In this document: one piece after another, positions 16,043 to 23,653 of the stretch
Numbering within the stretch: the stretch's first letter is position 1
Layout of the letters: each line of letters begins with the position of its first letter
Assembly (NCBI GenBank): GCA_040757575.1
Contig: JBFLXA010000010.1
Coordinates: 1 to 64,000, forward strand
Length of the DNA: 64,000 bases
Origin: PFJX01 sp040757575
Lineage (GTDB): Bacteria; Pseudomonadota; Gammaproteobacteria; Burkholderiales; Thiobacillaceae
Direction of reading: 5' to 3'
Program-made: the position numbers and the translations under genes
The notes under the pieces: generated by a model
The model's database searches: none
What the model was told of the DNA's origin: nothing
Seen by the model: only the letters and a program-made list of their open reading frames with translations

Positions 16043-17287
16043 ATGGACACGTCCATCGACACGGATACCCAGGATAGCCCCCACTACCGCATCGCCCCCT
16101 GGAGCGGTGAGTTCGTAGACCCGGCGACGGAAAGCGCATTCCGGGAGTACATCAGTCCCTTCTGGGTGCGGGATACCCGGCGCGCTTTCACCCTGGCGGC
16201 CCTGTTCTACCTGGCCTTTCTGATCACCGACTTCATGTTGCTGGGAGTCAGCGAGCATTACGGTATCGTCCTGGCGACCCGGGTGCTGGTGTTCTTTGCT
16301 GGCCTGCTGGTGGCCATCACGGCGGCCCGCTACTGGCGCCTCCTGGTGGACGGCATCACTCCCACCCTGGTGGTGGGGCTGGCCATGGCGGGGTTTCTGT
16401 CCATCACTCTGCTACGGCCTCTGGACGAGGGCTGGCACGGCATGAGCATGATGGTCATGCTGCTGGGCACCTATGTGTTCATTCCCAATCGCTTCCTGCC
16501 GATTCTGTTCATTGCCCTGGCCAGTACCCTGGGTTTTTTCCTGCTGGTGCTGGACCACTTTGAACTGAGCCAAAAGCAGGTCATGGTCATGGGCTTGTTG
16601 TTCCTGGGCATGAATCTGTTCGGCGCCATGTCCACCTACCGCATCAGTCGTCTGAGCCGGGTCAATTTCCGGGATGCCCAGATTCTACGCCAGGCCAATA
16701 TGCGCCTGAGCGAGCAGGTGGAAGCCCGGGCCCGCCTGGAAAAGAGCCTCATCGCCCAGGTGCACCAAGACGATCTCACCGGCGCCATGAACCGCCGCCG
16801 CTTCCAGGAGCTGGCCACCCGCCGACTGGAGGCCCTGAAGGCCACGGACCAGTCCCTGTGCCTGCTGCTGCTGGAAGTGGACTACTTCAAGCAGATCAAC
16901 GACACCTATGGCCATGTGCGGGCGGACGATATCCTGCGGGCCCTGGTTCGCCTGTGCCAGTCCCATATGGGACTGGACGAACTGCTGGGCCGGGTGGGGG
17001 GGGATGAATTCGCCCTGCTGGCCCCGGGCCTGGATATGGAATCGGCGGTGCAGCTGGCGGAGCAGATCCGCAAGACGGTGTGGCAGACCCCCATTTCCCT
17101 GTCGGAGACGACCTTGCACATCACAGTCAGCATGGGGCTGGCCCAGTGGCGCCGGGGCGAATCCCTGGCGGATCTGCTGCGCCGGGCCGACCAGGCCCTG
17201 CAAGGGGCCAAGTATGGCGGGCGTAACCGCATACAGGTCTGGGCGGGCGATATTCCCCGGCCAGGTTCTAAAATCTCGGGTAGTTGA
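16043..17287 (+). CDS. Membrane diguanylate cyclase (GGDEF)
   Basis: This protein makes c-di-GMP from two GTP. The N-terminal half (about residues 45-200) contains about six hydrophobic helices forming a membrane sensor of the MASE type, followed by a short coiled linker (QANMRLSEQVEARARLEKSLIAQ). The C-terminal GGDEF domain has DDLTGAMNRRRF and an intact RVGGDEFALL signature. Two details stand out. The first metal-binding Asp of the usual DxDxFKxxND is Glu here (LEVDYFKQINDTYGH), and the RxxD inhibitory site before GGDEF is absent. I use the ATG at 16043 rather than 16010, which lies inside glyS. Confidence 0.9.
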   Translation: MDTSIDTDTQDSPHYRIAPWSGEFVDPATESAFREYISPFWVRDTRRAFTLAALFYLAFLITDFMLLGVSEHYGIVLATRVLVFFAGLLVAITAARYWRLLVDGITPTLVVGLAMAGFLSITLLRPLDEGWHGMSMMVMLLGTYVFIPNRFLPILFIALASTLGFFLLVLDHFELSQKQVMVMGLLFLGMNLFGAMSTYRISRLSRVNFRDAQILRQANMRLSEQVEARARLEKSLIAQVHQDDLTGAMNRRRFQELATRRLEALKATDQSLCLLLLEVDYFKQINDTYGHVRADDILRALVRLCQSHMGLDELLGRVGGDEFALLAPGLDMESAVQLAEQIRKTVWQTPISLSETTLHITVSMGLAQWRRGESLADLLRRADQALQGAKYGGRNRIQVWAGDIPRPGSKISGS

Positions 17288-17308
17288 AGTCTGGGTGAGG
17301 GGAAGACC

Positions 17309-17851
17309 ATGAAGTGCGTCATTCTGGATCGGGACGGTGTGCTCAACTTTGATTCCGACCAGTTCATCAAGAGTCCGGAGGAGTGGCGGCCCATCCCCGG
17401 CAGCCTGGAGGCGGTGGCACGGCTCAACCAGGCGGGCTTCCGGGTGGTGGTGGCCTCCAACCAGTCTGGTGTGGGGCGGGGGCTGTTCGACATGCAGACT
17501 CTCAACGCCATCCACGCCAAGATGCACAAGCTGGTCTACCAGGCTGGCGGCCGCATCGACGCCGTGTTCTTCTGCCCCCATGCAGCAGATTCCAAATGCG
17601 CCTGCCGCAAACCCCGGGCGGGCCTGTTCCAGGAAATCGGCAGCCGGCTGCATATCGATCTGAAGGCGGTCTATGCCGTGGGTGATGCCCTGCGGGACAT
17701 CCAGGCCGCCCTGGCAGTGGGGGCCAAGCCCATGCTGGTGCGCACTGGCAAGGGAGTGCGGACCCTGGAGGGCGGACAACTGCCCGAAGGCATTCCGGTC
17801 TACAACGACCTGCTCCAGGCTTCCGCCGCCATCATCGCAGCAAGTGCCTGA
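17309..17851 (+). CDS. gmhB: D-glycero-beta-D-manno-heptose 1,7-bisphosphate 7-phosphatase
   Basis: A HAD-superfamily phosphatase that removes the C7 phosphate in ADP-heptose synthesis for lipopolysaccharide core. The 180 residues show the HAD motif LDRDGVLNFD (nucleophile Asp and acid Asp), VVVASNQSG, the zinc-binding cysteine loop CPHAADSKCACRKPRAG, and VGDALRDIQAA. It starts 22 bases after the diguanylate cyclase stop and is followed by plsC, so it is the first of two envelope-lipid genes in this run. Confidence 0.93.
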   Translation: MKCVILDRDGVLNFDSDQFIKSPEEWRPIPGSLEAVARLNQAGFRVVVASNQSGVGRGLFDMQTLNAIHAKMHKLVYQAGGRIDAVFFCPHAADSKCACRKPRAGLFQEIGSRLHIDLKAVYAVGDALRDIQAALAVGAKPMLVRTGKGVRTLEGGQLPEGIPVYNDLLQASAAIIAASA

Positions 17852-17868
17852 CTGCCCTGTCGTTCGCC

Positions 17869-18570
17869 ATGGCCCTGATCCGTTCCCTCATTTTCCTGCT
17901 GCTGCAAATCCTCCTCACCGTGCCCTTCGGCCTGGTGTCCCTGTTCCTGCTGCCCCTGCCGCGCCTGCCCCGCTACCGCTTCATCACCCTCTGGGGCCGT
18001 GCGGTGATCTTCCTGGCCCGCTGGGTGCTGGGCATCCGCCATCGGGTGCAGGGTCTGGAACATCTGCCTGCGGGCCCCGCCGTGATCCTGTCCAAGCATC
18101 AGTCTGCCTGGGAGACCATCGCCTTCCAGCAGATATTCCCGCCCCTGTCCTTCGTGCTGAAGAAATCCCTGCTGCACATTCCCTTCTTCGGCTGGGGGCT
18201 GGCCCTGTTCAGCCCCATCGCCATCGACCGGGGGGCGGGCCGGGAGGCCCTGAAGCAGATCGAAGCCCAGGGCAAGGAAAGACTGGGCCAGGGCTTCTGG
18301 GTGCTGGTGTTTCCGGAAGGCACCCGCACGGCCTACGGCGAAGTGGGCAACTACCAGATCGGCGGCGCCTGGGTGGCCGTCAAGGCTGGGGTGCCGGTGG
18401 TGCCCGTGGCCCACAATGCCGGCCAATGCTGGCCCAAGAACGCCTTCATCAAGCACCCTGGCGAGATCACCGTGGTGATCGGCCCGCCCATTCCCACGAC
18501 AGGGCGAAAGGCCAACGAGGTGCTGGCCCAGACCCAGGCCTGGATCGAAGACACCATGAAGGGCCTTTAA
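17869..18570 (+). CDS. plsC: 1-acyl-sn-glycerol-3-phosphate acyltransferase
   Basis: An inner-membrane acyltransferase that converts lysophosphatidic acid to phosphatidic acid in phospholipid synthesis. An N-terminal hydrophobic anchor (residues about 3-28) precedes the acyltransferase motifs. Motif I reads SKHQSAWET, an HX4E variant of the usual HX4D, and motif III is VFPEGTRTA. The Glu variant is seen in several betaproteobacterial homologues, so activity is expected. The gene lies 17 bases after gmhB and four bases before the next gene, so it is probably within the same operon. Confidence 0.9.
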   Translation: MALIRSLIFLLLQILLTVPFGLVSLFLLPLPRLPRYRFITLWGRAVIFLARWVLGIRHRVQGLEHLPAGPAVILSKHQSAWETIAFQQIFPPLSFVLKKSLLHIPFFGWGLALFSPIAIDRGAGREALKQIEAQGKERLGQGFWVLVFPEGTRTAYGEVGNYQIGGAWVAVKAGVPVVPVAHNAGQCWPKNAFIKHPGEITVVIGPPIPTTGRKANEVLAQTQAWIEDTMKGL

Positions 18571-18573
18571 GGC

Positions 18574-19299
18574 GTGTTCCGGCGCGGCACCCGGCGGGTG
18601 ATCAAGGAATCCTGTCTGCGACTGGAACGGGAAGGCGAGGCCCTGGAGTGCACCCTGCGCCGCAGCAACCGCCGCCGTAGCCTGGCCCTGCGGGTGGACG
18701 CGCAGGGCGGTGTGGTGGTGAACGCCCCCATGACCATGCCGGAAGCACAAATCCAGGGCTTTGTAGGCCGCCACTGGCACTGGATCCGGGACAAGCGGCA
18801 GCAGTCCCTGGTGCATGCCATGGCCTGGCGGGAGGGCGCCCGCTTGCCTTACCTGGGGGGCGAACTGCGCCTGGCCCTGCATCCACCTGCCGGCCGGCCA
18901 CGGGTCTGGCTGGAGGGGGACAGCCTCTGCTGCGCCGCACAGCCGGCCCAGGTGGAGGCGGCCGTGCTGGCCTGGTACCAGGGGCAGGCCCGCACCCTGC
19001 TGGCGGAGCGCCTGGAAAGTCACGCCTCCCGCATCGGGCGTGCCGGCGTGCCCCTGCGACTGTCCGGGGCCCGGACCCGCTGGGGCAGCTTGTCCCCCAA
19101 GGGGGTGGTGAGCCTGAACTGGCGCCTGCTCAAAGCCAGCCAGGCGGAAATCGACTACGTGGTCTGCCACGAACTGGCCCATTTCCGCCAGCGCAACCAT
19201 TCCCCCGCCTTCTGGCGGGAAGTGGAAACCCTGTTTCCCCAATGGGCGACAGTGCGCCGCAGCTTGCGGGAAAATGGCCGTCGTTATTTCGAATTCTGA
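18574..19299 (+). CDS. YgjP/SprT-like zinc metallopeptidase (DUF45)
   Basis: A 241-residue cytoplasmic protein of the YgjP-like family. The C-terminal half carries TRWGSLSPKGVVSLNWRLL followed by a zincin motif in VVCHELAHFRQRNHSPAFW (HExxH plus a third His), the fold of the WSS1/SprT-type proteases. The start is a GTG three bases after the plsC stop. The first 100 residues contain an Arg-rich segment (RRSNRRRSLALRVD) typical of the family. The physiological substrate is unknown. Confidence 0.88.
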   Translation: MFRRGTRRVIKESCLRLEREGEALECTLRRSNRRRSLALRVDAQGGVVVNAPMTMPEAQIQGFVGRHWHWIRDKRQQSLVHAMAWREGARLPYLGGELRLALHPPAGRPRVWLEGDSLCCAAQPAQVEAAVLAWYQGQARTLLAERLESHASRIGRAGVPLRLSGARTRWGSLSPKGVVSLNWRLLKASQAEIDYVVCHELAHFRQRNHSPAFWREVETLFPQWATVRRSLRENGRRYFEF

Positions 19300-19308
19300 G
19301 GAATGCCC

Positions 19309-19704
19309 ATGCGTATGCTGCACACCATGCTGCGGGTCGGTGACCTGGACCGGTCCATCGATTTCTACACCCAGGTGTTGGGTATGCGCCTCTTGCGCCG
19401 CAAGGATTACCCGGACGGCAAATTCACCCTGGCCTTCGTGGGCTATGGGGACGAGGCGGACCACACGGTGCTGGAGCTCACCTACAACTGGGGCGTGGAC
19501 AAGTACGAACTGGGCACTGCCTTCGGCCACATCGCCATTGAGGTGGATGATGCCTACCAGGCCTGTGAGGCGGTCACCGCCAAGGGGGGGAGGGTGACCC
19601 GGCCAGCCGGTCCAATGAAACACGGCAGTACGGTGATCGCTTTCGTGGAAGACCCGGATGGCTACAAGATCGAGTTCATCCAGAAGGGCACCCGGGGCGG
19701 GTAG
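19309..19704 (+). CDS. gloA: Lactoylglutathione lyase (glyoxalase I)
   Basis: Isomerises the methylglyoxal-glutathione hemithioacetal to S-lactoylglutathione, detoxifying methylglyoxal. The 131 residues begin MRMLHTMLRVGDLDRSIDFYTQVLGM and include the metal ligands His in LHTMLRV, Glu in TVLELTYNWG, His in GHIAIEVDD and Glu in GYKIEFI. The ATG at 19309 is preferred over 19303 because a GAGGA ribosome site lies six bases before it. It is followed closely by aat. Confidence 0.94.
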   Translation: MRMLHTMLRVGDLDRSIDFYTQVLGMRLLRRKDYPDGKFTLAFVGYGDEADHTVLELTYNWGVDKYELGTAFGHIAIEVDDAYQACEAVTAKGGRVTRPAGPMKHGSTVIAFVEDPDGYKIEFIQKGTRGG

Positions 19705-19712
19705 GTTTCAGG

Positions 19713-20450
19713 ATGATCCCCTGGCTGCGCCCGGACGACCCCTTTGCCCCATTCCCGCCGGTGGACACGGCCCTGGCCGAGCCGGCGGGGCCCAACGGCC
19801 TGCTGGCGGCCGGCGGTGACCTGTCCCTGCCCCGTCTGCTGGCCGCCTACCGGCAGGGCATCTTTCCCTGGTTCAACCCGGGAGAGCCCATCCTGTGGTG
19901 GTCGCCGGACCCGCGCATGGTGCTGTTTCCCGCCGAGTTCAAATGTTCCCGTTCCCTGCGCAAGCGCATGCGGGTACCCGACCATGAAATCCGCGTGGAT
20001 ACCGCCTTCACCCGGGTGATGCAGGCCTGTGCCGCTGCTCCCCGCAAGGGCCAGCGGGGAACCTGGATCAGCCCTGCCATGGTGGCTGCCTACACCGCCA
20101 TGCACACCGGCGGCTATGCCCACAGCTTCGAGACCTGGATGGAGGGCGAAAGTGGCCCAGAACTGGTGGGCGGACTCTATGGCGTGGCCCTGGGCCGGGC
20201 CTTCTTTGGCGAATCCATGTTCTCCCGCCGCACGGATGCGTCCAAGCTGGCCTTCGCCCAGCTGGTGGCGGAACTGTCCGCCCGGGGCTTCGAAATCATC
20301 GATTGCCAGATGAGCACCCCCCACTTGGCATCCCTGGGGGCCCGGGAGATTCCCCGGGCTCAATTCCGCGCCTTGCTGGACCAGCTCACGGCCCAGCCCG
20401 GCGATCCGGGGCCCTGGCATGTCCGGGCCGCACTGGGTCTGGCCGCATGA
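19713..20450 (+). CDS. aat: Leucyl/phenylalanyl-tRNA-protein transferase
   Basis: Attaches Leu or Phe from tRNA to proteins with N-terminal Lys or Arg, making them N-degron substrates for ClpS/ClpAP. The family signature is visible in GLLAAGGDLSLPRLLAAYRQGIFPWF, WWSPDPRMVLFP, and ESMFSRRTDASKLAF. Length (245 residues) is normal. It is directly followed by bpt, which adds Leu to acidic N-termini, so the two branches of the bacterial N-degron pathway are encoded together. Confidence 0.95.
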   Translation: MIPWLRPDDPFAPFPPVDTALAEPAGPNGLLAAGGDLSLPRLLAAYRQGIFPWFNPGEPILWWSPDPRMVLFPAEFKCSRSLRKRMRVPDHEIRVDTAFTRVMQACAAAPRKGQRGTWISPAMVAAYTAMHTGGYAHSFETWMEGESGPELVGGLYGVALGRAFFGESMFSRRTDASKLAFAQLVAELSARGFEIIDCQMSTPHLASLGAREIPRAQFRALLDQLTAQPGDPGPWHVRAALGLAA

Positions 20451-20463
20451 AGGAGGACAATCC

Positions 20464-21231
20464 ATGAGCATCCTCAAGGAACTGCCCCTGCATCGACTCC
20501 AGTTCTATCTAACGGCACCCTATCCATGCAGCTATCTGCCAAATATGGCCGCCCGTTCTCAGGTGGTGGCCCCGGGCAGTCTGGTGGATACGGCGGTCTA
20601 CAGCGAACTGGTGCGCCTGGGGTTCCGGCGCAGCGGCCAGCACGTCTATCGCCCCCGTTGCGATACCTGTAAGGCCTGCACTCCGGTGCGCCTGGCTGTG
20701 GAGCAGTTCCAGCCCAGCCGGTCCCAGCGCCGGTGCCGGCAGCGAAATGCGGATGTCCAGATGCGGCTGCGCCCCCTGGTATTCGAGGAAAACCATTTCC
20801 GGCTCTATCGGCGCTATCAGAACGCCCGCCATGCGGGCGGTGGCATGGATCAGGACGACCGTGAACAGTACCGGGCATTCCTGCTGCAAAGCCGTGTGGA
20901 CAGCGCTCTGGTGGAGTTCAGCCTGGACGGGGCAGTGATCATGGTGGCCCTGGTGGACCGCCTGCTGGACGGCATCTCCGCGGTCTACACCTTCTTCGAC
21001 CCGGACCATGCCAACCGCAGCCTGGGGGTCTTCGGGGTGCTGAGCCAGATCGAGCTGGCCCGGGATATGGGCCTGCACTATGTCTATCTGGGCTACTGGA
21101 TAAAGAATTGCCGCAAGATGTCCTACAAGCAGAGCTACCGTCCCCTGGAAGTCTTGCTGGCAGGTCGCTGGCAGCCCCTGGAACCCGCTTTTCAACCCAC
21201 CCCATCCACGGAGTCCCCCGGCCATGGCTGA
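20464..21231 (+). CDS. bpt: Aspartate/glutamate leucyltransferase
   Basis: Transfers Leu from Leu-tRNA to proteins with N-terminal Asp or Glu, marking them for degradation. The 255-residue protein shows YPCSYLPNMAARSQVV near the N-terminus, the cysteine motif RCDTCKACTPVRL, and the C-terminal GNAT-like segment YVYLGYWIKNCRKMSYKQSYRPLE. The ATG at 20464 has a perfect AAGGAGG ribosome site; the longer in-frame start lies inside aat. Its 3' end overlaps the next gene by eight bases. Confidence 0.94.
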   Translation: MSILKELPLHRLQFYLTAPYPCSYLPNMAARSQVVAPGSLVDTAVYSELVRLGFRRSGQHVYRPRCDTCKACTPVRLAVEQFQPSRSQRRCRQRNADVQMRLRPLVFEENHFRLYRRYQNARHAGGGMDQDDREQYRAFLLQSRVDSALVEFSLDGAVIMVALVDRLLDGISAVYTFFDPDHANRSLGVFGVLSQIELARDMGLHYVYLGYWIKNCRKMSYKQSYRPLEVLLAGRWQPLEPAFQPTPSTESPGHG

Positions 21232-21778
21232 ATTGCCCGATGCCGTGCAGCAGGTTCTGACCATGCACGCCCCCTTCATCCACGCCGTGGTCAACGCCCT
21301 GCGGGACCGCAGCCAGTTGCCCCAGCTCATGGATACCCTGGCCATGGCGGAGCAGCAGGGCTGGGCCAGGCTGGTGGGCGCCCTGCGCCAGATTGTCGAT
21401 GGCAAGCGGGACGAGGCAGTGAAGCTGGGCCTTGATGACGAGGACCGCATCATTGTCGATGCCGTTTTGCGGGGCATCCAGAATCCCGCCACCCTACCGG
21501 CCCTGGACCAGAAGCCCAGCGGCGCCGCTGCTGCCCCGGGCCTGGCCGCCCTCATCGATGCCTCCGGCAGGGGGGATGCCCAGGCCCTGGCTGCCCTGGC
21601 CAACATGGCGGAACAGATGGTGCGCGCCGGGGGCGATATGGCCCGTCTGGGTGGCATCATGCGCCGTCTGGTGAACGGCGAGCGGGACGCAGACGCCCTG
21701 GCCCGGGGCATGGGCCCCCTGGGCCGCCAGTTGTTGCTGAGCATCCTGGAGGAACTGGGCAAGTACCGGCTGCAATGA
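21224..21778 (+). CDS. Hypothetical protein built from two similar repeats
   Basis: A 184-residue, all-helical soluble protein that I cannot assign to a functional family. Its two halves look duplicated. The stretch around residues 45-88 (WARLVGALRQIVDGKRD..LGLDDEDRIIVDAVLRGI) resembles the stretch at about 140-178 (MARLGGIMRRLVNGERD..RGMGPLGRQLLLSILEEL), joined by an Ala/Pro-rich linker. It overlaps the end of bpt, so it is translationally coupled to the N-degron transferases. No catalytic residues or membrane segments are seen; an adaptor-like or regulatory role is only a guess. Confidence 0.8.
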   Translation: MAELPDAVQQVLTMHAPFIHAVVNALRDRSQLPQLMDTLAMAEQQGWARLVGALRQIVDGKRDEAVKLGLDDEDRIIVDAVLRGIQNPATLPALDQKPSGAAAAPGLAALIDASGRGDAQALAALANMAEQMVRAGGDMARLGGIMRRLVNGERDADALARGMGPLGRQLLLSILEELGKYRLQ

Positions 21779-21877
21779 GCTGCCACACAGTCCCGTCCTG
21801 CGCCTACAATGCCGGTCAACGCTGAGGCAGCGGCCTGAAGGCCTGAAAACAACAGCCCGCGAGGAGACGATTAGGTG

Positions 21878-22801
21878 ATGGATGACAATTTTCTGATGCC
21901 GGTCCGGCATGCGGATGTCGAAATCGGCAAGCCTTTGCCCTTCGCAGTCTATGACGCCGACCGCAACCTGCTCATGAACCGGGGTGTAGTGGTGGCCACC
22001 CAGAGTCAGCTGGAAGGGCTGCTGGAGAAGGGCCTGTTCCGGGAACGGGTGCGGGAGACCCACCCCTCAAACCGCACGGATAGCCTGCCTGCAGGCGAGG
22101 GCCAGGCCGGAGGCGGCGGGACGCCGAAACCCGCAGAGGAAATCCTGGATCTTGAAGCCCTCAAACTCATGCCCGGGGACACCCTTCAGCTCCAGCCCTT
22201 GCAGGAAGGTCAGGTGGAACGCTGGACGGTGCGGGTGATCGGCCAGTTGAAGCCCAAGAGCCTGCTGGTGTCCGCGCCCTCGGTGGATGGCAAGCTCATT
22301 TTTATCAAGGACGGCCAGACCTACCTGGTGCGGGCCTTTTCCGGGCTGAATGTATGCGCCTTCAAGGCCCGGGTGCTGAAATCCCAGCTCCAGCCCTTTC
22401 CCTATCTGCATCTTTCCTGGCCCGACGGGGTCCAGGCCATGCGCATCCGCAAGGCCATGCGGGCGCCGGCCAGCATCATCGTCGCCGTGCATGAATCGGA
22501 AGACGGCCGCCAGATTGGTGCCGGCCGCATCGTGGACATCAGCGTCGGTGGGGCGAAACTGCTTTCTCCCGCCACCCTCGGCTACAAGGACGATGGCCTC
22601 TGGCTGTCCTTCAAGGTGCGCCTGGGCGACATGGAAGAGTACGTAAAGACGCCTGCGGTCATCCGCATGAGCGGCGAGGAAACCGACGAACAGGGCAAGA
22701 CCATGAAGAGCTACGGCGTCCAGTTCGGTGAGTTGAATCAAGCCCAGCGTCTGATCATCATGAATCTGGTTTACCAGCATCTACTCAAGGAACCGGCCTG
22801 A
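21878..22801 (+). CDS. PilZ-domain c-di-GMP-binding protein
   Basis: A YcgR-like protein of about 307 residues. The N-terminal and middle regions include a flagellar-brake-like (YcgR) segment (QVERWTVRVIGQLKPKSLLVSAP...YLVRAFSG). The C-terminal PilZ domain begins near residue 190, where MRIRKAMRAPASIIV carries the c-di-GMP-binding arginines and RIVDISVGGAKLLSP carries the (D/N)xSxxG motif. It should bind c-di-GMP and alter motility or surface behaviour. The start is ATG 21878 (a GTG one codon earlier is possible) after a GAGGAG site. A diguanylate cyclase lies about 5 kb upstream on the same strand. Confidence 0.88.
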   Translation: MDDNFLMPVRHADVEIGKPLPFAVYDADRNLLMNRGVVVATQSQLEGLLEKGLFRERVRETHPSNRTDSLPAGEGQAGGGGTPKPAEEILDLEALKLMPGDTLQLQPLQEGQVERWTVRVIGQLKPKSLLVSAPSVDGKLIFIKDGQTYLVRAFSGLNVCAFKARVLKSQLQPFPYLHLSWPDGVQAMRIRKAMRAPASIIVAVHESEDGRQIGAGRIVDISVGGAKLLSPATLGYKDDGLWLSFKVRLGDMEEYVKTPAVIRMSGEETDEQGKTMKSYGVQFGELNQAQRLIIMNLVYQHLLKEPA

Positions 22802-22849
22802 GCGGGCGGCCATCCCTTTCTTCCCATACATCTGATCGCGACGCCCACC

Positions 22850-23644
22850 ATGCAGCAATACCTCGACCTGCTTCGCCACGTACTGGACCACGGCACCCGT
22901 AAATCAGACCGCACCGGCACCGGCACCGTGTCGGTGTTCGGTTACCAGATGCGCTTCGATCTGGGCCAGGGCTTTCCCCTGCTAACCACCAAGAAGGTCC
23001 ACCTCAAATCCATCATCCACGAATTGCTCTGGTTCCTGCAGGGGGATACCAACATCCGCTACCTGAAGGAAAACGGCGTCTCCATCTGGGATGAATGGGC
23101 CGATGAAAAGGGCGACCTGGGGCCCATCTACGGCTACCAGTGGCGCTCCTGGCCCACCCGGGACGGTCGTCATATCGACCAGATCAGCGAGGTGCTGCAC
23201 ACCCTGAAGCACAACCCGGATTCCCGCCGCATCATCGTCTCCGCCTGGAACGTGGGGGAACTGGAGCACATGAAACTGCCCCCCTGTCACGCCTTCTTCC
23301 AGTTCTATGTGGCGGACGGCAAGCTCAGTTGCCAGCTTTACCAGCGCAGCGCGGACATCTTCCTGGGGGTGCCTTTCAACATCGCCAGCTATGCCCTGCT
23401 GACCCTGATGATGGCCCAGGTGTCCGGGCTTAAACCCGGGGATTTCGTGCACACCCTGGGGGACGCCCACATTTATCTGAACCACATGGAACAGGTGAAC
23501 CTGCAACTTTCCCGGGAACCCCGGCCCCTGCCCACCATGACCCTCAACCCGGCAGTGACGGATCTGTTTGCCTTCAAGTTCGAGGACTTTACCCTGGAAG
23601 GCTACGACCCCCACCCGGGCATCAAAGCACCGGTAGCGGTTTAG
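22850..23644 (+). CDS. thyA: Thymidylate synthase
   Basis: Methylates dUMP to dTMP with methylenetetrahydrofolate. The 264 residues match E. coli ThyA in length. Visible motifs are the phosphate-binding DRTGTGTVSVFGYQMRFDL, the catalytic cysteine in LPPCHAFFQFYV, QRSADIFLGVPFNIASYA, and the C-terminal GYDPHPGIKAPVAV. Dihydrofolate reductase, often found next to thyA, is not present; instead a convergent sensor kinase follows. Confidence 0.97.
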   Translation: MQQYLDLLRHVLDHGTRKSDRTGTGTVSVFGYQMRFDLGQGFPLLTTKKVHLKSIIHELLWFLQGDTNIRYLKENGVSIWDEWADEKGDLGPIYGYQWRSWPTRDGRHIDQISEVLHTLKHNPDSRRIIVSAWNVGELEHMKLPPCHAFFQFYVADGKLSCQLYQRSADIFLGVPFNIASYALLTLMMAQVSGLKPGDFVHTLGDAHIYLNHMEQVNLQLSREPRPLPTMTLNPAVTDLFAFKFEDFTLEGYDPHPGIKAPVAV

Positions 23645-23653
23645 GCTAGGGTT

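Noticed and set aside
17800..19623. A 607-residue minus-strand frame
   Set aside because: It is antisense to plsC, the YgjP-like gene and gloA, all of which carry family motifs.
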